From Telmatactis stephensoni (lineage: Eukaryota > Cnidaria > Anthozoa > Actiniaria > Isophelliidae), in NCBI GenBank assembly GCA_029948255.1, contig JALIZF010001918.1, positions 248,001-312,000 on the forward strand: a DNA stretch of 64,000 bases, given 5' to 3'. Of the stretch, positions 11,039-22,197 are shown piece by piece; the first letter of the stretch is position 1, and each line of letters opens with the position of its first letter. The notes under the pieces are model-generated. The model worked only from the letters and a program-made list of their open reading frames with translations. It did not search any database and was not told where the DNA came from. Made by a program: the position numbers and the translations under genes.

Positions 11039-13617
11039 ATGATGAAAAACAGACGAAAACTTGGCATAACAGCCCCAACCGTTATTAGAAATATCAGAGT
11101 GGTGATTTTGGGTCAAGATGGCGTTGGAAAATCAGGTGAGATGAATGAGAATTTGATTTTTTACTTTATAGTTCAGCAAATCCATTTCTTTTTTTCCTTT
11201 AATTCTCTTTTGAAGTCTTGTTTTAGAATATGTCAGTTAACTTTCTCTGTTTATTTACTGTTGGGTGGATAATTAATTTTCAGTGTTTTCTTTCTCGGTA
11301 TTTGGTTTTGTTTTATATTGTATTATCACAAATTAAACGTACACTTCAAGTGCACAAATTGCCTGAAAATTCTAGTTAAACCAATACATCACGGTTAATC
11401 AGTATATGAACAAACAAGTTAATGACTCTATTTTCCACATAATTAGTCACCTTTCCATCGCCTACACAAAAATGTTTGAAACCGAAATCCTACGCATCAA
11501 ACCTAAAAATAACCTTTCAATTATATATAGACCAAATTCAAACAATAGCTTTTATGTTGACACAGCTAGAAATTTCTTTTTCCTTTTATCGAAAACCTTT
11601 TTGTGTCACAATCTTAATGGATGTAGTTTAAGTCTTGGAATTTTATCAATATTTCTTGCTATATCTAGTAACTGAATACAGCCTTAAAATACTGATTTAG
11701 ACAATGAAGCTAAAGCTAAGCTGTTACAAAAATATATCTCACAGAATGGGGTTTGTCTGCTATGAATCTCCGTTAATGGAGGTATCGTTAATCAATTTAC
11801 TTCTGAACAAACGGTTAAAAATAAGTGCCGGAAAAACAAAAATCTCCGTGAAAAGCGCAATTTCCTGAAGGCTGTGCAAAGAAGGAAAACTGATTGAACC
11901 TTACAATGAATTATTAAAAATAAGATGTTTTATCTGGTGGTCATTTTAGAGTGATTGCAAAAAACCCGTGGAATAGTTAGTAGACTAAGGGGGTGTTTAC
12001 ATGGCACTAACATCATCCTAGCACTAGGATCATCCTAGCAGGCGAATCATCCTACCTGCTATTACACACTAACATTCAATTTTTATTTCATTCGAATAGG
12101 CTTCGTTGCTTAGATACTTTTATGTTACCATTACGCAATATGCAGTACTTTAAGGCCAGGGTCATGACTACCTACTGCTTTCGCAGACTTATAAGGCATC
12201 GGTTGTAGATAGGGAGGGGAGATACTTAGATACTTTTATGTTACCATTACGTAACTGCAGCACTATAAGGCCAGGGTCATGACTACCTACTACTTTCGTA
12301 GAATTCTAAGGCGGGAGGGGAGGCGAAATGAAAAAAGTTTGGAGACAAAACATATTATTGTAGTGTTATTTAACAGTCATCTATTATTTTATTGTAGCTT
12401 TAACTGTAAGATTTATAACTAAAAGATTCATTGGCGAATATGACAAGAAACTTGGTGAGTACTGAACCGCTCCTAAAATGATCCCGTATACTCGCAATGA
12501 TCCCGTCCCGCACCCAAAATGATCCTCGAACCCGAAATGATCCCGAACTCCACTGTTTGTTATCAACCATATCCATGAGTTCACTATTAGCTCGCTACGT
12601 TTTGAATATTACCTGATCTGATCTTCCTTAATAATTTCAGAAAATACTTACAGACATCATATAGAAGTTGATAACGAGATCATAACGCTGGATATCATGG
12701 ATACTGCTGGCCCTGTGAGTAGTATAGTATGCATGAAGTAACCGAAATCGTAAGAAATATAAAACGCTTGCACATGTCTGTGTACTGTTGTATAAACACG
12801 ATAGAAGATGTAATAGAGCCGATTTTGTATGACTGTGAAAACGGCGCGGTCACCACACGGTACGCTTACGGCAGGAATCTCGAATGATTTATGCACTTTA
12901 CGGCACTGACACGGTCACGGTACGGCGCGATACGTTTCACACTCATACGGAAATCGGTCTACATACTGATGCAATTTATGAGGCCGTTTTATGTTGCTAA
13001 GCCTTTGGCAAGGGGGGGCTAAGCCCCTCCACTTTCCGTGCTACCTAGTCAAATGTTCTGTTTTAAAACTTTTTTGATTGGATAGTCTTCTTTATTTTCA
13101 AATGCTTTATTTTCAAATGTTTCAGAATAACAAAGAGAAACTCGACCAGTGCGTGTCTGTTGGCGACATATTCGTTATTCTTTACTCTATAACCGACAAA
13201 GCCACATTTCGCGAAGCATCATGGATAGCAAGATATCTCAAAAAACGGAAAGACTTTGACTCATCTACACTGGTCATAGCTGGCACTAAACAAGACCTGG
13301 AACACTTCAGACAAGTTCAAGTCACTGATGGAAGTAAACTAACACATGAACTAAGCGCTGGTTTCTATGAAATATCAATTTCAGAGGGCTATTGCGATAC
13401 GTTGGATATGTTCCACGACATTGTGCGACAGTATCTAGAGTCTCATAAAGACGTAGACGCAAGGCTTACGATTGCGCCTATTTCTCCTTCTTCACCGACT
13501 CTTCCCCCGGGTCGAAAAAGTTCTACTGGGGATATGAAAACGCCCTCCTCGTGGGCAAAAGTCAAAGGACTGCGTACCATACCATTCAGGAGGAAATCTA
13601 CAGCTCAAACGATATAA
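11039..13617 (+). CDS. RERG-like Ras-superfamily GTPase, gene 1 (four exons)
   Basis: Exons inferred from GT-AG sites and conserved frame are 11039-11135, 12398-12454, 12641-12714 and 13126-13617, giving about 239 residues. Exon 1 carries the P-loop GQDGVGKS. Exon 2 (LTVRFITKRFIGEYD) and the start of exon 3 (NTYRH) match the RERG/RasL family. Exon 3 ends in DTAGP and exon 4 holds the ILYSITD strand, the base-binding motif TKQD (usually NKxD) and a serine-rich, basic tail ending FRRKSTAQTI. There is no CAAX box, as in RERG. In Ras numbering, residue 12 is Asp, Thr35 is Lys and Gln61 is Pro, so normal hydrolysis and Mg handling look compromised. It probably acts as a cytosolic switch or binding module. 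The paralogs are at 24.45 and 28.59 kb. Confidence 0.85.
12112..12313. repeat. Tandem duplication in intron 1 of RERG-like gene 1
   Basis: The block beginning cttagatacttttatgttac and continuing through aaggccagggtcatgactac occurs at 12112-12202 and again at 12229-12313, with a few substitutions. It is a local direct duplication with about a 117-bp period, and no function is evident. Confidence 0.75.
12470..12550. repeat. Short (atgatccc)-based repeat in intron 2
   Basis: The motif aatgatcc(c) occurs four times within about 80 bp, spaced by GC-rich linkers. It starts just after the exon 2 donor of RERG-like gene 1. Confidence 0.55.
12756..12813. mobile_element. Left-arm fragment of the foldback MITE family
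   Basis: The sequence runs from AATATAAAACGC through catgtctgtgtactg and tataaacacg to gaagatgta. It matches the left arm of 14483-14664 but has no core or right arm. It lies in intron 3 of RERG-like gene 1. Confidence 0.6.
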
Positions 13618-13826
13618 AAAGAAACAAAATCGTCGTATTGCTTTATCATCGTACAGAATTGAAGGACACATGCGGAATTGCCTGCCTCTATTGTTTTGGC
13701 TTTAATTTCAATATAGCGAGACTCGCAAATAAAGCCAAAAGCAACGATTTTGATTGGCTTGCAAGAAATGAGACACTTTTGAAGACTTGAGGAAATCTTT
13801 ACGTTGTGGAAGTCCAGAGACGCTTT

Positions 13827-13978
13827 AGGGGCGGATTTAGGGGAGGGATGTGCAGGGATGCGCACCCCCCCCCCCCCCTTCCTGAGACGACTTTAAGTCC
13901 TTTTTTCGCAATCGCAATATTCTTCCAAAATATCCTCTTGGCACCCCCTCCTGAAAATAATCCTGGATCCGCCCCTGA
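13827..13978. mobile_element. CAGGGGCGGATC-family MITE with 5-bp target duplication
   Basis: The ends are AGGGGCGGATTTAGGGG and the inverse CCTGGATCCGCCCCTGA. GCTTT flanks both sides (13822-13826 and 13979-13983), which supports a 5-bp target-site duplication. A poly-C run fills part of the interior. It lies about 200 bp downstream of RERG-like gene 1. Confidence 0.65.
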
Positions 13979-14322
13979 GCTTTATAATTTACACATGACT
14001 TTAGAAATTATAACAGAGCCGAAGTATGGTTCTCAAACGAGAGGGCTATAACTTAACATATTGACTTTAGCAACACATGCAACGACAACGCACAAGACGC
14101 CACGTGCCGGCAAGAATTGTGCATATCTCTCTGTCAAGAATTCACAGTCAGATAATTTATTAGAAGAGATTCATTTGTCAAGCTACTTCAGTTTTTTTAC
14201 ATCACTATTTTGTGATCAGTTATATAAATATTTTTGCTGTCATTCAGTGTATGTGTGCGTATGTGGCGTTTTTCTTTAGTCTTTTTGTAATTCAGTTGAA
14301 GTATGGGAAATCTTTCTCTTTA

Positions 14323-14416
14323 ATGGCCTGATTATATGGGCCGGGCTGGTTTAGTTTGCTGAGATAAGCCCCGCAAATCCAGCGCGGTCAAGCGGACTAG
14401 CCCGGTTCATATATTT
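14323..14416. mobile_element. Short inverted-repeat element
   Basis: The ends gattatatgggccgggctgg and ctagcccggttcatata form an imperfect inverted repeat around about 60 bp. A non-autonomous DNA transposon is likely, but the family is not identified. Confidence 0.4.
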
Positions 14417-14482
14417 GCATGCCATGCGTGCCGTCAAGGTTCCAAAATAAAATGAGTGCGCTAACCCGTTTTATATTTAAGG

Positions 14483-14664
14483 AATATAAAACGCGCGCGC
14501 ATGTCTCTGTTCTGCGATATAAACACGATGAAAGATGTAGAGCAAGAGAAAAGCAAGCTTAGGAACACGAGGCGTAGCCGAGTGTTTCTCTTGCTTTTCG
14601 AGTGCTCTACATCTTCCAGAGTGTTTATATCACAGAATAGAGACATAAGCGATCGTTTTATATT
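14483..14664. mobile_element. Foldback MITE, best-preserved copy
   Basis: The left arm starts AATATAAAACGCGCGCGC and runs through catgtctctgttctg, atataaacac and gatgtagagc. The right arm is its inverse, ending cgttttatatt at 14664, with arms of roughly 65-70 bp. The core holds aagcttaggaacacgaggcg and the matching aacactcggctacgcctcgtg on the other strand, so the whole element can fold into one long hairpin. It shares the core with the copy at 1355-1562. Confidence 0.75.
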
Positions 14665-14679
14665 ACTTTTATAAAATAT

Positions 14680-15310
14680 TTTCCACGCTTTTTGTATTAG
14701 TTTATTAAGTTTATCGGACACTAAAACTGCGCCCATAAAACCTTTTATAATCCGATGTACCAGTTGACCTTTCAATGGACCAAACGCTTTCTTGTAAATT
14801 GTACTTTAATCGTCCAGTAACTGAGTTTTGTATCATTTTACTTTCAATATCCAAATATTCTAATTTTCACATTTCAATTGTAAGACAACTATTTCCTAGT
14901 TGATATCGGATAATTATGACAGCTTGTCAGCCAATCCGATTTTCCAACAAATCCCTATAAAAGGAGTTGAATTGTAAAGGTAGATTCTGCTCGGTTGAAC
15001 GGTCGACACGCTTTTGTTGGGCAAATTTCTTCCATTTAAGAACAAAATAAAAAGCGCTAGCGAAGGGCTCTTTTGATACCCTAAGAGAGACCAGGGAATG
15101 CTAAAACTCTAAACTTCAATTTTAACACCCTAAAAGATACCAAATCGCTGATTTTTCCCCTAAGAGATACGACGTACCCGATCCTTTTACAATGGAGTAC
15201 CCCCCCTCCCCCCGAGGTTAAGTCTCGATTGCTTGTAATGCATTCTTTGGAATTTTAAATGTAATGAATGCGCATGATTGAGCAAAGCAAGTGAATACTT
15301 CAGAATTTTA
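14680..15310. other. Intergenic DNA, no gene seen
   Basis: There is no domain-bearing frame. A loose repeat of the phrase ccctaagaga..acc/acg occurs three times between 15078 and 15175, next to a C-rich tract. Confidence 0.45.
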
Positions 15311-15318
15311 TGCTAAAT

Positions 15319-16925
15319 CAGGGGCGGATCTAGGGGAGGGGTTGTGGGGGTTGCAACCCCCCCTATGAAAGTGATAGATTTGATTAACTCTGGTAAAACA
15401 CGCCGTATCGGATAGCACCCGCGATAGCAGCATTTATCTCATCAACCCGTTAATTACGTTATCATAGTAGCCTGATGTCCCCCAAAATAGGCATCAAACA
15501 GTTTTATTAGCATAACTTCTAATCTTTATATGACTTAACAAAAAAATTGACTTAAATTAATAACTACGATTATTGAAATTATCATTATCATAAGATCTAA
15601 ACTCACTTCCGGTTGGGAGCCCTGTGGTACTTTCCCGCCAAACAAAGTACCTTAATTGTTCCCGCCAAACGAAGACCTATGCCAGCGCGCGTTGCAGTAT
15701 AAAAGAACAAGTTACATGAGATCAGTCCTTAAACTTTTCATCTGTATTCGAAGCGTATTGACAGTTTTTTTCGGAAAAGGAGGTAAGATCGGAGATTTAA
15801 TTTGAAGTATAATAAATTAAATGTTTTTTTGAATTAAGTTACAGATGTTTTAAACCATACACTAGTGAGGTCGCATGCAAATGAATAAGTTCTGATAAAA
15901 TTTGATCAAACTCTATAAGTATTAATTACAGCAACATATTTAAATAAACACCAATTTATTTTTTTAATAAAATAGTACTGTAGAAGAGCTAAGAGCTAAT
16001 TGCATTCTATGTCTGAGCTACAAATCAACCATTTCTTTCATTGATATTGTTTGTGGAGGAGTGACGCGCACAATGTATTTTATACCCTAGGAAGTATCCT
16101 TTGTGAACACCTATATCTTAGCTCTTGCCCGAAACCGGCTCGCGCTTCGCGCTCGCATATATTTGCAAATGATCAGTGATAGAACATCAATGCTTTTAAT
16201 CATGTTTTTTTTCTCTCTCTCTCACACTCTCTCTATCTTCTGTCTAAGGCCAAGAGAGTGAAAGTCATAGATTTGCGTCCACCGCCCGCATGGCCCGCAA
16301 GCTGCCGCTCAAAATTTTCATTAGTTATACTAAAAAATCATTATTTATAAAAACAAAGCTTTTTCTTACCAAATTGTAAGTTCGAAAGAAGAAAACATCG
16401 GAAAAGACACGGAAAACGATTTGTTTCTCCGTGATTTAACTGGTTATTATTGTCCTCGCACTAAAGTTAGGTATTATAAAGGTAAAAAAACACAAGCAAT
16501 ATGAACTATCTACTAATAGATAATAAATATTGCTTTGTTTAAATAAAATAATGAAAAATGAAAAAATGCCTCATCAGTTTTGAAACTTTTTCGGACGCAA
16601 ATCTATGACTTTCATTCTCTTGGCCTAAACGTATAGGACAATATACTTTCCCAAAGCTTTACTTTCTTAATGTTTGTTGTTGTTGGTTTTACCGTCTAGT
16701 TGTTAATCAAATTGACGCGCCTTAGTTCAAATTTCGCGCTCGCTACGCTCGCGAAAAAGGATAATCATAATATAGGTTGTTTTAGCACAAATTGAAAATA
16801 AAAAAATTCCTGCAACAATCAAAAGTCCCCTCATCACTTTTCTAAAGATCCATCCCTTATTTCTCTCCACCAGTCCAACTTAGTGCCGCAACCCCCCCTC
16901 TGAAAAAATCCTGGATCCGCCCCTG
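15319..16925. mobile_element. 1.6-kb TIR element of the CAGGGGCGGATC family, non-autonomous
   Basis: The 5' end is CAGGGGCGGATCTAGGGG and the 3' end is CCTGGATCCGCCCCTG, and both are flanked by TAAAT (15314-15318 and 16926-16930). No transposase frame is visible, so the element depends on another copy for movement. It contains a second inverted-repeat element (16246-16627) and GC-rich palindromic words such as cgcgcttcgcgctcgc. The superfamily is uncertain: hAT-like ends are possible, but a 5-bp duplication is short for most hAT elements. Confidence 0.7.
16246..16627. mobile_element. Nested MITE with 34-bp terminal inverted repeats
   Basis: The ends aggccaagagagtgaaagtc and its inverse (16593-16626) agree at 33 of 34 positions, extending inward to atagatttgcgtcc. 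It lies wholly inside the 15319-16925 element, so it is the younger insertion. It encodes nothing. Confidence 0.75.
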
Positions 16926-16930
16926 TAAAT

Positions 16931-19740
16931 GTAAGTAATTAAGGACTTTAATTATATTGTTTTCTCCTAAATACAATTTCACAGATTTACCACCAGAAAT
17001 GTATTTCTATGTGGTTGGTTGTGTGATGGAGTTGTATCTCACGTAATCTGTTACCAGCGTTTGCTTTCGAACTACGGCTTGAACAGAATCAGCTGTTACG
17101 AAACATAATTCTGATAATTTTGGAAATTTTAAAATATCTTTAGCATATTCTAGTATTTCATAATATTAAGGATAAAAAAATACGTGCAGCTGCTTGTACA
17201 CAGCTGTTGACCCCTTTTATTGATAGCAATCTATCGGTAAGGTTTGCATAAAGTCAGAGCAACCATACCTTACCAGCGACTAATTACCATCGACCAGAAA
17301 GACCGACCTTTAGTAAGGTCAGAGCCACTGTCTTACCACTGACTAATTACCTTGACCAGCTGAAGATTGAACTCTAAACCTCAGCTGTTGACCGAACCGG
17401 TCAGTCCGCGTTGCGCAGAAAAAGACTTAATCTAGTCAATTATAGTTGGCACGCCCTTGTCATTACCTCAGAGGACTCATTACCTATAAGGCGGCATACT
17501 TAAAACTATTTACAATTTGATTATTTATGATCTGTTACACAAATCTTATCTTTATATTTAGTATTGCTCTTACCTTTCAACCAATCGTTAAATAGTTGGT
17601 TGGTTGGTTTGTGTGTTTCAATAATGTTGCTACTAAAGTGCCATTTCCGTTTTCAGTTCAAGAAGTGCTTTAGAATGGTTGAGGACATCATTACTTCAGC
17701 GCTATTGTCCTTCATATTCTTAAAGCTTTAGCCAAGGAATAAGTTGATACAATCTTGAAATTTAACTTAATATGACCCGGAAAAATTGGAATTCGATGAT
17801 TAGGGGTGGTGAGTCTGGTCAGTGGCACATCAGATCTAACAGCATCTTCACCTTACATGGTTTCAACCGTGCATGTGTTTTGTGCTCTAATTTAAAATTT
17901 ACTTCTGTTGACAACGAACTGGAGCTTCGATCAGACAGTTTTGAATACCTGGGTGAGTTTTCAGTAGAGTTTTTGACCGATTTAACTACAAATGAAGATT
18001 TAACTCAGTACAATTTCGTGGTCTTTCGTGCGTGCAGAGCAGAACCCAGACTTGTTCAACGTAGAGTACGACTGGCCCCGATAGAGGTAAGAGCATAAAA
18101 CTTTTGAAAAGCAACTTTTTTAAACAACCTGTGCTCTAGAATACAATCATTTTCACTGATCCAACTGGTTTGTGATCAGAATTTCAATATGCGCAATTGG
18201 TAAGCGGCTTCAATGTGGAGTTAGAACGAATTTACAGAATCTACAGAATCTACTGAATCTATAGAATCTACAGAATATACAGATTCCGAAATCGAATTAG
18301 AAAATTAAAAGATTCAGCAATTCGGTATCACTGATTTCAGTCAGCGTACCTCAAGAATCGGGTAGTAAAACACATGTGAAGAATTTGCCTGTTAAAAGCT
18401 ACGGATTGGCAGGCTGCCCTCAGTTTAGGTTCCTTTTTGCCTAGTGCACCAAAAAAATCTATATAATCACTATCTACTTTGGGGACTAAAACACACCTAG
18501 TACAAAAATGTAAAGATCGGAGCTTAAATAAAGTCGACGGTCCATGCGGTAAAAAATTAAATGTTTAAAAAATTTGTCTGTGAAATGTCATTGTCAGTTT
18601 ATAAAGAGACAACAAGGCGGGCGGGGTACTTTATCGTGATCACTATTTCTCATCACAAAGCACTTGACTTTTCAGCTAATGCTTATATCTCTAACCAGTA
18701 ATTAATGTAAGCGTAACATAAACATTATTTCGTAATTATTGGAAGAATTTTTCCTAATATTAATGGTGAAAATATCACGTCTGGCAAAGCTCTGTAGTGT
18801 TGCATGCCGACAAGAGTTTATAGACAAATCAGGACCAACATAAAACTAATGCAGATTATACTAACGTTTAATGATAATCTTGTATGATCGTAAGATTACA
18901 ATTAAGCATTTACAGAACAGGACAAGCTAGTTAGTTAGTTCGTTAGTGAGCTTGATGACGATGATGATAATGATGACTCTATTTTAAAGAGTTTAAAAAA
19001 ACGTCGTCACTGGATACCCAGTTTTCCACATAATGGCACTCAAAACTTACAGCTTTCCATGTACTGCATTACCCATTAAACAGGATTCATACTGAGATGT
19101 GCATTTGAAATTCCAGAAGAATTCAAGGAGTGTTCAAGGACCCAAAAACGATTTTTCAAGGAAAAATTATTAACGAAACGTAACACGAACCAATTACAAA
19201 TTTGCCTAAACTAAAAGGACAATAAACTTAAAAAAACTAGATACGATTTCACCATATCGACCATGTACATTGCGTTTTTTTAATGATAAATTTATCCTGA
19301 AACGTTTTTCATCCAAAATGTCAATTGACGGTTTTATAAGGACCCATCTGTTACCGCAGATCCTTTGCGGTTACTTACTACGTGGGAATAACATTTTTGG
19401 TCATGTCAGCTATTTATGGCTTCCACTCCCCTTAGTTACCGTTGCTATGTCCCACAGGCTCAACGAATTCGCTAGAATGTCTCAGAATTTAAAGCGCTGA
19501 TCGCTGAAAATTGATTATAAATTGTTTTGTTTACTGTCCTATGAAAATGAAAGAAAGTGAACGAAAATCGGCGGTTTTTGAATGATGCCAAATATATCTT
19601 TTAGTTTAAATGTAACACGTTTTTTGTGTGAACTTGGCTTATTCATACTACTTTTTGGGAAAATATACTTTCAATACAATATTGTAAGAGTATTTTGTTA
19701 TGATTAATCTTCAATTTTGCTATGATTCCAGATAATATCT
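16931..19740. other. Intergenic DNA with minor repeats
   Basis: The stretch is mostly unremarkable. A 10-bp tandem run (tctacagaa) lies at 18225-18285 and a gatgatgataatgatg run near 18960. Between 17200 and 17400 the words cagctgttgacc and actaattacc each recur. One unexplained open frame is listed separately at 17772. Confidence 0.45.
17772..18098 (+). CDS. Unrecognised 108-residue open frame
   Basis: I do not recognise this protein. It has mixed composition, not the lysine- and leucine-biased look of random AT-rich frames, and holds two cysteines close together (ACVLCSNLK). The last codons coincide with a good splice donor (ATAGAG followed by gtaaga at 18088), so it could be one exon of a longer gene. 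No upstream or downstream partner exon was found. A chance frame is equally plausible. Confidence 0.2.
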   Translation: MTRKNWNSMIRGGESGQWHIRSNSIFTLHGFNRACVLCSNLKFTSVDNELELRSDSFEYLGEFSVEFLTDLTTNEDLTQYNFVVFRACRAEPRLVQRRVRLAPIEVRA

Positions 19741-19749
19741 TATATTTAT

Positions 19750-19940
19750 ATATATATATAATTCATATTTTAAAACCGCCATTGGTTGTATCTCATTGGC
19801 CGGTACCTCACTATCATTACGCCACATTGAACTATATATATAACTAGATATATAGCCAGATTGAACTATATATAAATAAACATCTCTAAGACCCCCACAC
19901 TGTTTTCTTCAATAACTAGCAAGTACTAACAATGAAAATA
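19750..19940 (+). promoter_or_regulatory. Promoter-like cassette, copy 1 (interrupted)
   Basis: This copy has the same order of blocks as 20450-20606: two CCAAT-type words (cattggttg, cattggccgg), a TATA-like word (ctatatataaataa), a C-rich spacer and agcaagtactaacaATG. Just after the ATG the similarity stops, because about 411 bp of other DNA (19941-20351) is inserted. The copy resumes at 20352 with aaatctgcctaattatcagc. Confidence 0.5.
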
Positions 19941-20351
19941 ATGAAATTATATTAGGGAATTATATCATTAGGTTTTTTCGTGTTTATATACCGGCACATA
20001 TATATATATTTTAAATAAAAACACAACTTTTTTGAGTTTTAAACAAGACATGTTTTGTAATGACCGTTGTAATTTTATATGTAACTAGATTCTATTAATA
20101 GTAGATACATTTAGTCAAACTTGTAATCACTTCAACAACTGAAGATGGCTTTATGAAAGCCGAAACATGTCTTGTTTAAAACTCAAAAAAGTTGTGTTTT
20201 TATTTAAAATTATCACATCCTTTGTGCTATTAAGACCATATATATATTTATTTTATTTTACTTTATATTTTATTTAGTTTAGCGCATTTGATCATATTTA
20301 GATGCTAATTTGCGCTATATAAGTAATAAATATTATTATTATTATTATTAA
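19941..20351. mobile_element. Inverted-repeat insertion with a hammerhead-like core
   Basis: This DNA splits one copy of the duplicated cassette, so its limits are given by the uninterrupted copy at 20605. Arms of about 46 bp (around 20009-20054 and 20164-20210) are near-exact inverse copies, including aaacacaacttttttgag. It ends in a (TTA)n run at 20333-20350. A retroelement-derived sequence is suggested by the TTA tail and by the hammerhead-like segment at 20134-20176. Confidence 0.5.
20134..20176 (+). ncRNA. Candidate hammerhead-type ribozyme core
   Basis: The order AACAA, CTGAAGA, a hairpin (GGCTTT..AAAGCC), GAAAC, ATGTC, TTGTT fits the layout of a type I hammerhead. Stem I would be AACAA with TTGTT, the core CUGANGA and GAAA, a very short stem III, and cleavage after UC. 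Minimal forms like this are known from Penelope-like retroelements. One extra U (20146) between CUGAAGA and stem II departs from the consensus, so activity is uncertain. Confidence 0.4.
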
Positions 20352-20449
20352 AATCTGCCTAATTATCAGCCAAAAAAGACATATTTACACGAGTACAGAA
20401 TTTGTTACTGTCTAAAATCGTCAATTTCGTACGATGATTATTTAATATT

Positions 20450-20604
20450 CATATATATTCATATTTATTTCAAAACCGCCATTGGCTGTATCTCATTGGC
20501 TGGTACCTCACTACCACCACGCCAAATTGAACTATATCCTATATATAAATAAACATCTTCAAGACCCCCGCACTGTCTTCTTCAATGACTAGCAAGTACT
20601 AACA
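20450..20604 (+). promoter_or_regulatory. Promoter-like cassette, copy 2 (intact)
   Basis: Two CCAAT-type words (cattggctg near 20482 and cattggctgg near 20495) stand upstream of a TATA-like word (ctatatataaataa near 20540). A spacer then leads to an ATG at 20605 in a good context (aacaATGA). The order and spacing resemble a compact RNA polymerase II promoter. That it is duplicated at 19750 supports the unit being real. Confidence 0.45.
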
Positions 20605-20706
20605 ATGAAAATCTGCCTAATTATCAGCCAAAAAAAGACATATTTACACGAGTACTTATGCGCCCTCCTCAAAGAACATGAACTCTTGATGGATTTCAAA
20701 CACTAA
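20605..20706 (+). CDS. 33-residue small ORF behind the promoter-like cassette
   Basis: The frame starts at the ATG of the cassette (MKICLIISQKKTYLHEYLC...) and stops at 20704-20706. It is too short to assign and has no domain. The duplicate copy loses this frame after three codons because of the 411-bp insertion, and the displaced piece at 20352 has one A fewer in its A run, which changes the frame. It may be a first exon or a chance frame. Confidence 0.25.
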   Translation: MKICLIISQKKTYLHEYLCALLKEHELLMDFKH

Positions 20707-20814
20707 TTCCGGGAACTGAAGAAGGTTAATTGAAGCTACAAATATGGGCATAAAGTAAAGACTATAGAATGATAAGGAGTCAGTCGCTGGATTTGGATGC
20801 TCACTTTACTGTAG

Positions 20815-20952
20815 AACCCCACTAATTCGAACCGGAGGAAAGTAAACATTGTTCGAGATAGCTGGGGGTTCGAGATAACCGATAGTAAGTGACTGAAAAA
20901 ATGACTCAAGGGAAATGGGTTTGTGTTCGAGATAGAGAGGTTTTCAAGTCAC
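20815..20952. mobile_element. Short element, Tigger/pogo-like MITE look
   Basis: The ends ctgtagaaccccactaattc and the inner words ggttcgagata and gttcgagatagagaggtttt resemble the 'starting with CAGTAGAACC' class of pogo-like MITEs. There is no coding capacity. The assignment is tentative. Confidence 0.35.
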
Positions 20953-21286
20953 ACCAACTAAACTAGTTTAACTAAACCAGGTTTAGTTTTAATAAATAGT
21001 TTAATTGATTGTAATAATAATATGAAAAAATGGTACAAAATAAAAACCAATGTCAAAAATGTCAATGTCAATGTCAATGTCAAAATAGGTTTTACAAATT
21101 TGCTGATAACCCGTTGTGTCACCTTCACAAGACACATTTCAAACAACCTTGCCGTGATATTTTAATCAAACAAGTTTTCACCTCTTTTAGTGGTAAGTAT
21201 AGTTGTGCATGTTATGAGCAACTAATCTTTAAGCTTGTTTAGCCGTTAAACCACTTTTAAACATGTTTAACTGGTTGGTATGAATA
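20949..21286. mobile_element. Inverted-repeat element
   Basis: tcacaccaactaaactagtt at the left and an imperfect inverse (aactggttggtatgaa) at the right bound about 340 bp. The interior has a (aatgtc)n run near 21050-21085, which accounts for both short open frames there. Confidence 0.4.
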
Positions 21287-21289
21287 CAG

Positions 21290-22195
21290 CATTAGAGGGG
21301 TCAGTGTAGTGCGCATGTTCAGATGATTATAAGAATGTCAAGGTTAATGAAACATAAATATAGAATGGAACATCAAAACAGGCTAGGGTTGTAGCCAGAC
21401 AGAAATGTTTACCGAGGCAATCGACCCCCGAAGGCTGGAGTAACTAAGGGCTTAGGGGGCATGCTTTCCCGATTGAGACCCTCCGAAATGCAATTTCCAG
21501 CGTTTGCGACATATTTATTGTATTAAAGTTATGACCATTTTGCACATTCTGGTAAAGAAAAGAAAGAGAAAAGGCATATCAGATATGAGATAGTATAGAA
21601 AATATTTTTAATGTCTAATATTTACTAAAAGTCCATCGTTGTCAAAGTTCTGATTTTCTTTTGTGGTAGTCGTTTCTCGACACAAACTTGTTTGCGACGT
21701 GAAGAAAACTAAAAAATAATAATTATCTGAAATTTTACCGACGCTGACTGCCTTGCTGTCTCATGGTAGCTACGACCGTGCAAAAGTTATTTTACTTAAT
21801 CCGACTCAACATTTTAGTGCATTTCATCACATTAGGACCTAAACACTTTGGCTCACCAACCCGGGGCAAAACAAGTATTTATATCTGGCGCCTCCCAACT
21901 AAAACATTTATTAGATCGATGGGGGCAAGACATGTAGTTTGACATTTACGAACACAAATCCGCATAAACCCTCAATAAAGTTATCACGGGAGATAGATTT
22001 GTTTCCATTTGCAAGGACAGTTAATTAACTTTTCTGCATATATGTACAAGCCATAATACAATCGCATTGATCGTGATACATATTTGGAGTATAAAGTTTT
22101 GAACGACTGAAATGGAAAAAATAAAATAAAAACATGAAATAGAAAACTGTGATAGAAATCGTGACCACAAAATTGAGTCACGGAGATGTCCTTAG
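21290..22195. other. Intergenic DNA, no gene seen
   Basis: Neither strand has a frame with a recognisable domain, and no notable repeat is present. Confidence 0.5.
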
Positions 22196-22197
22196 TC

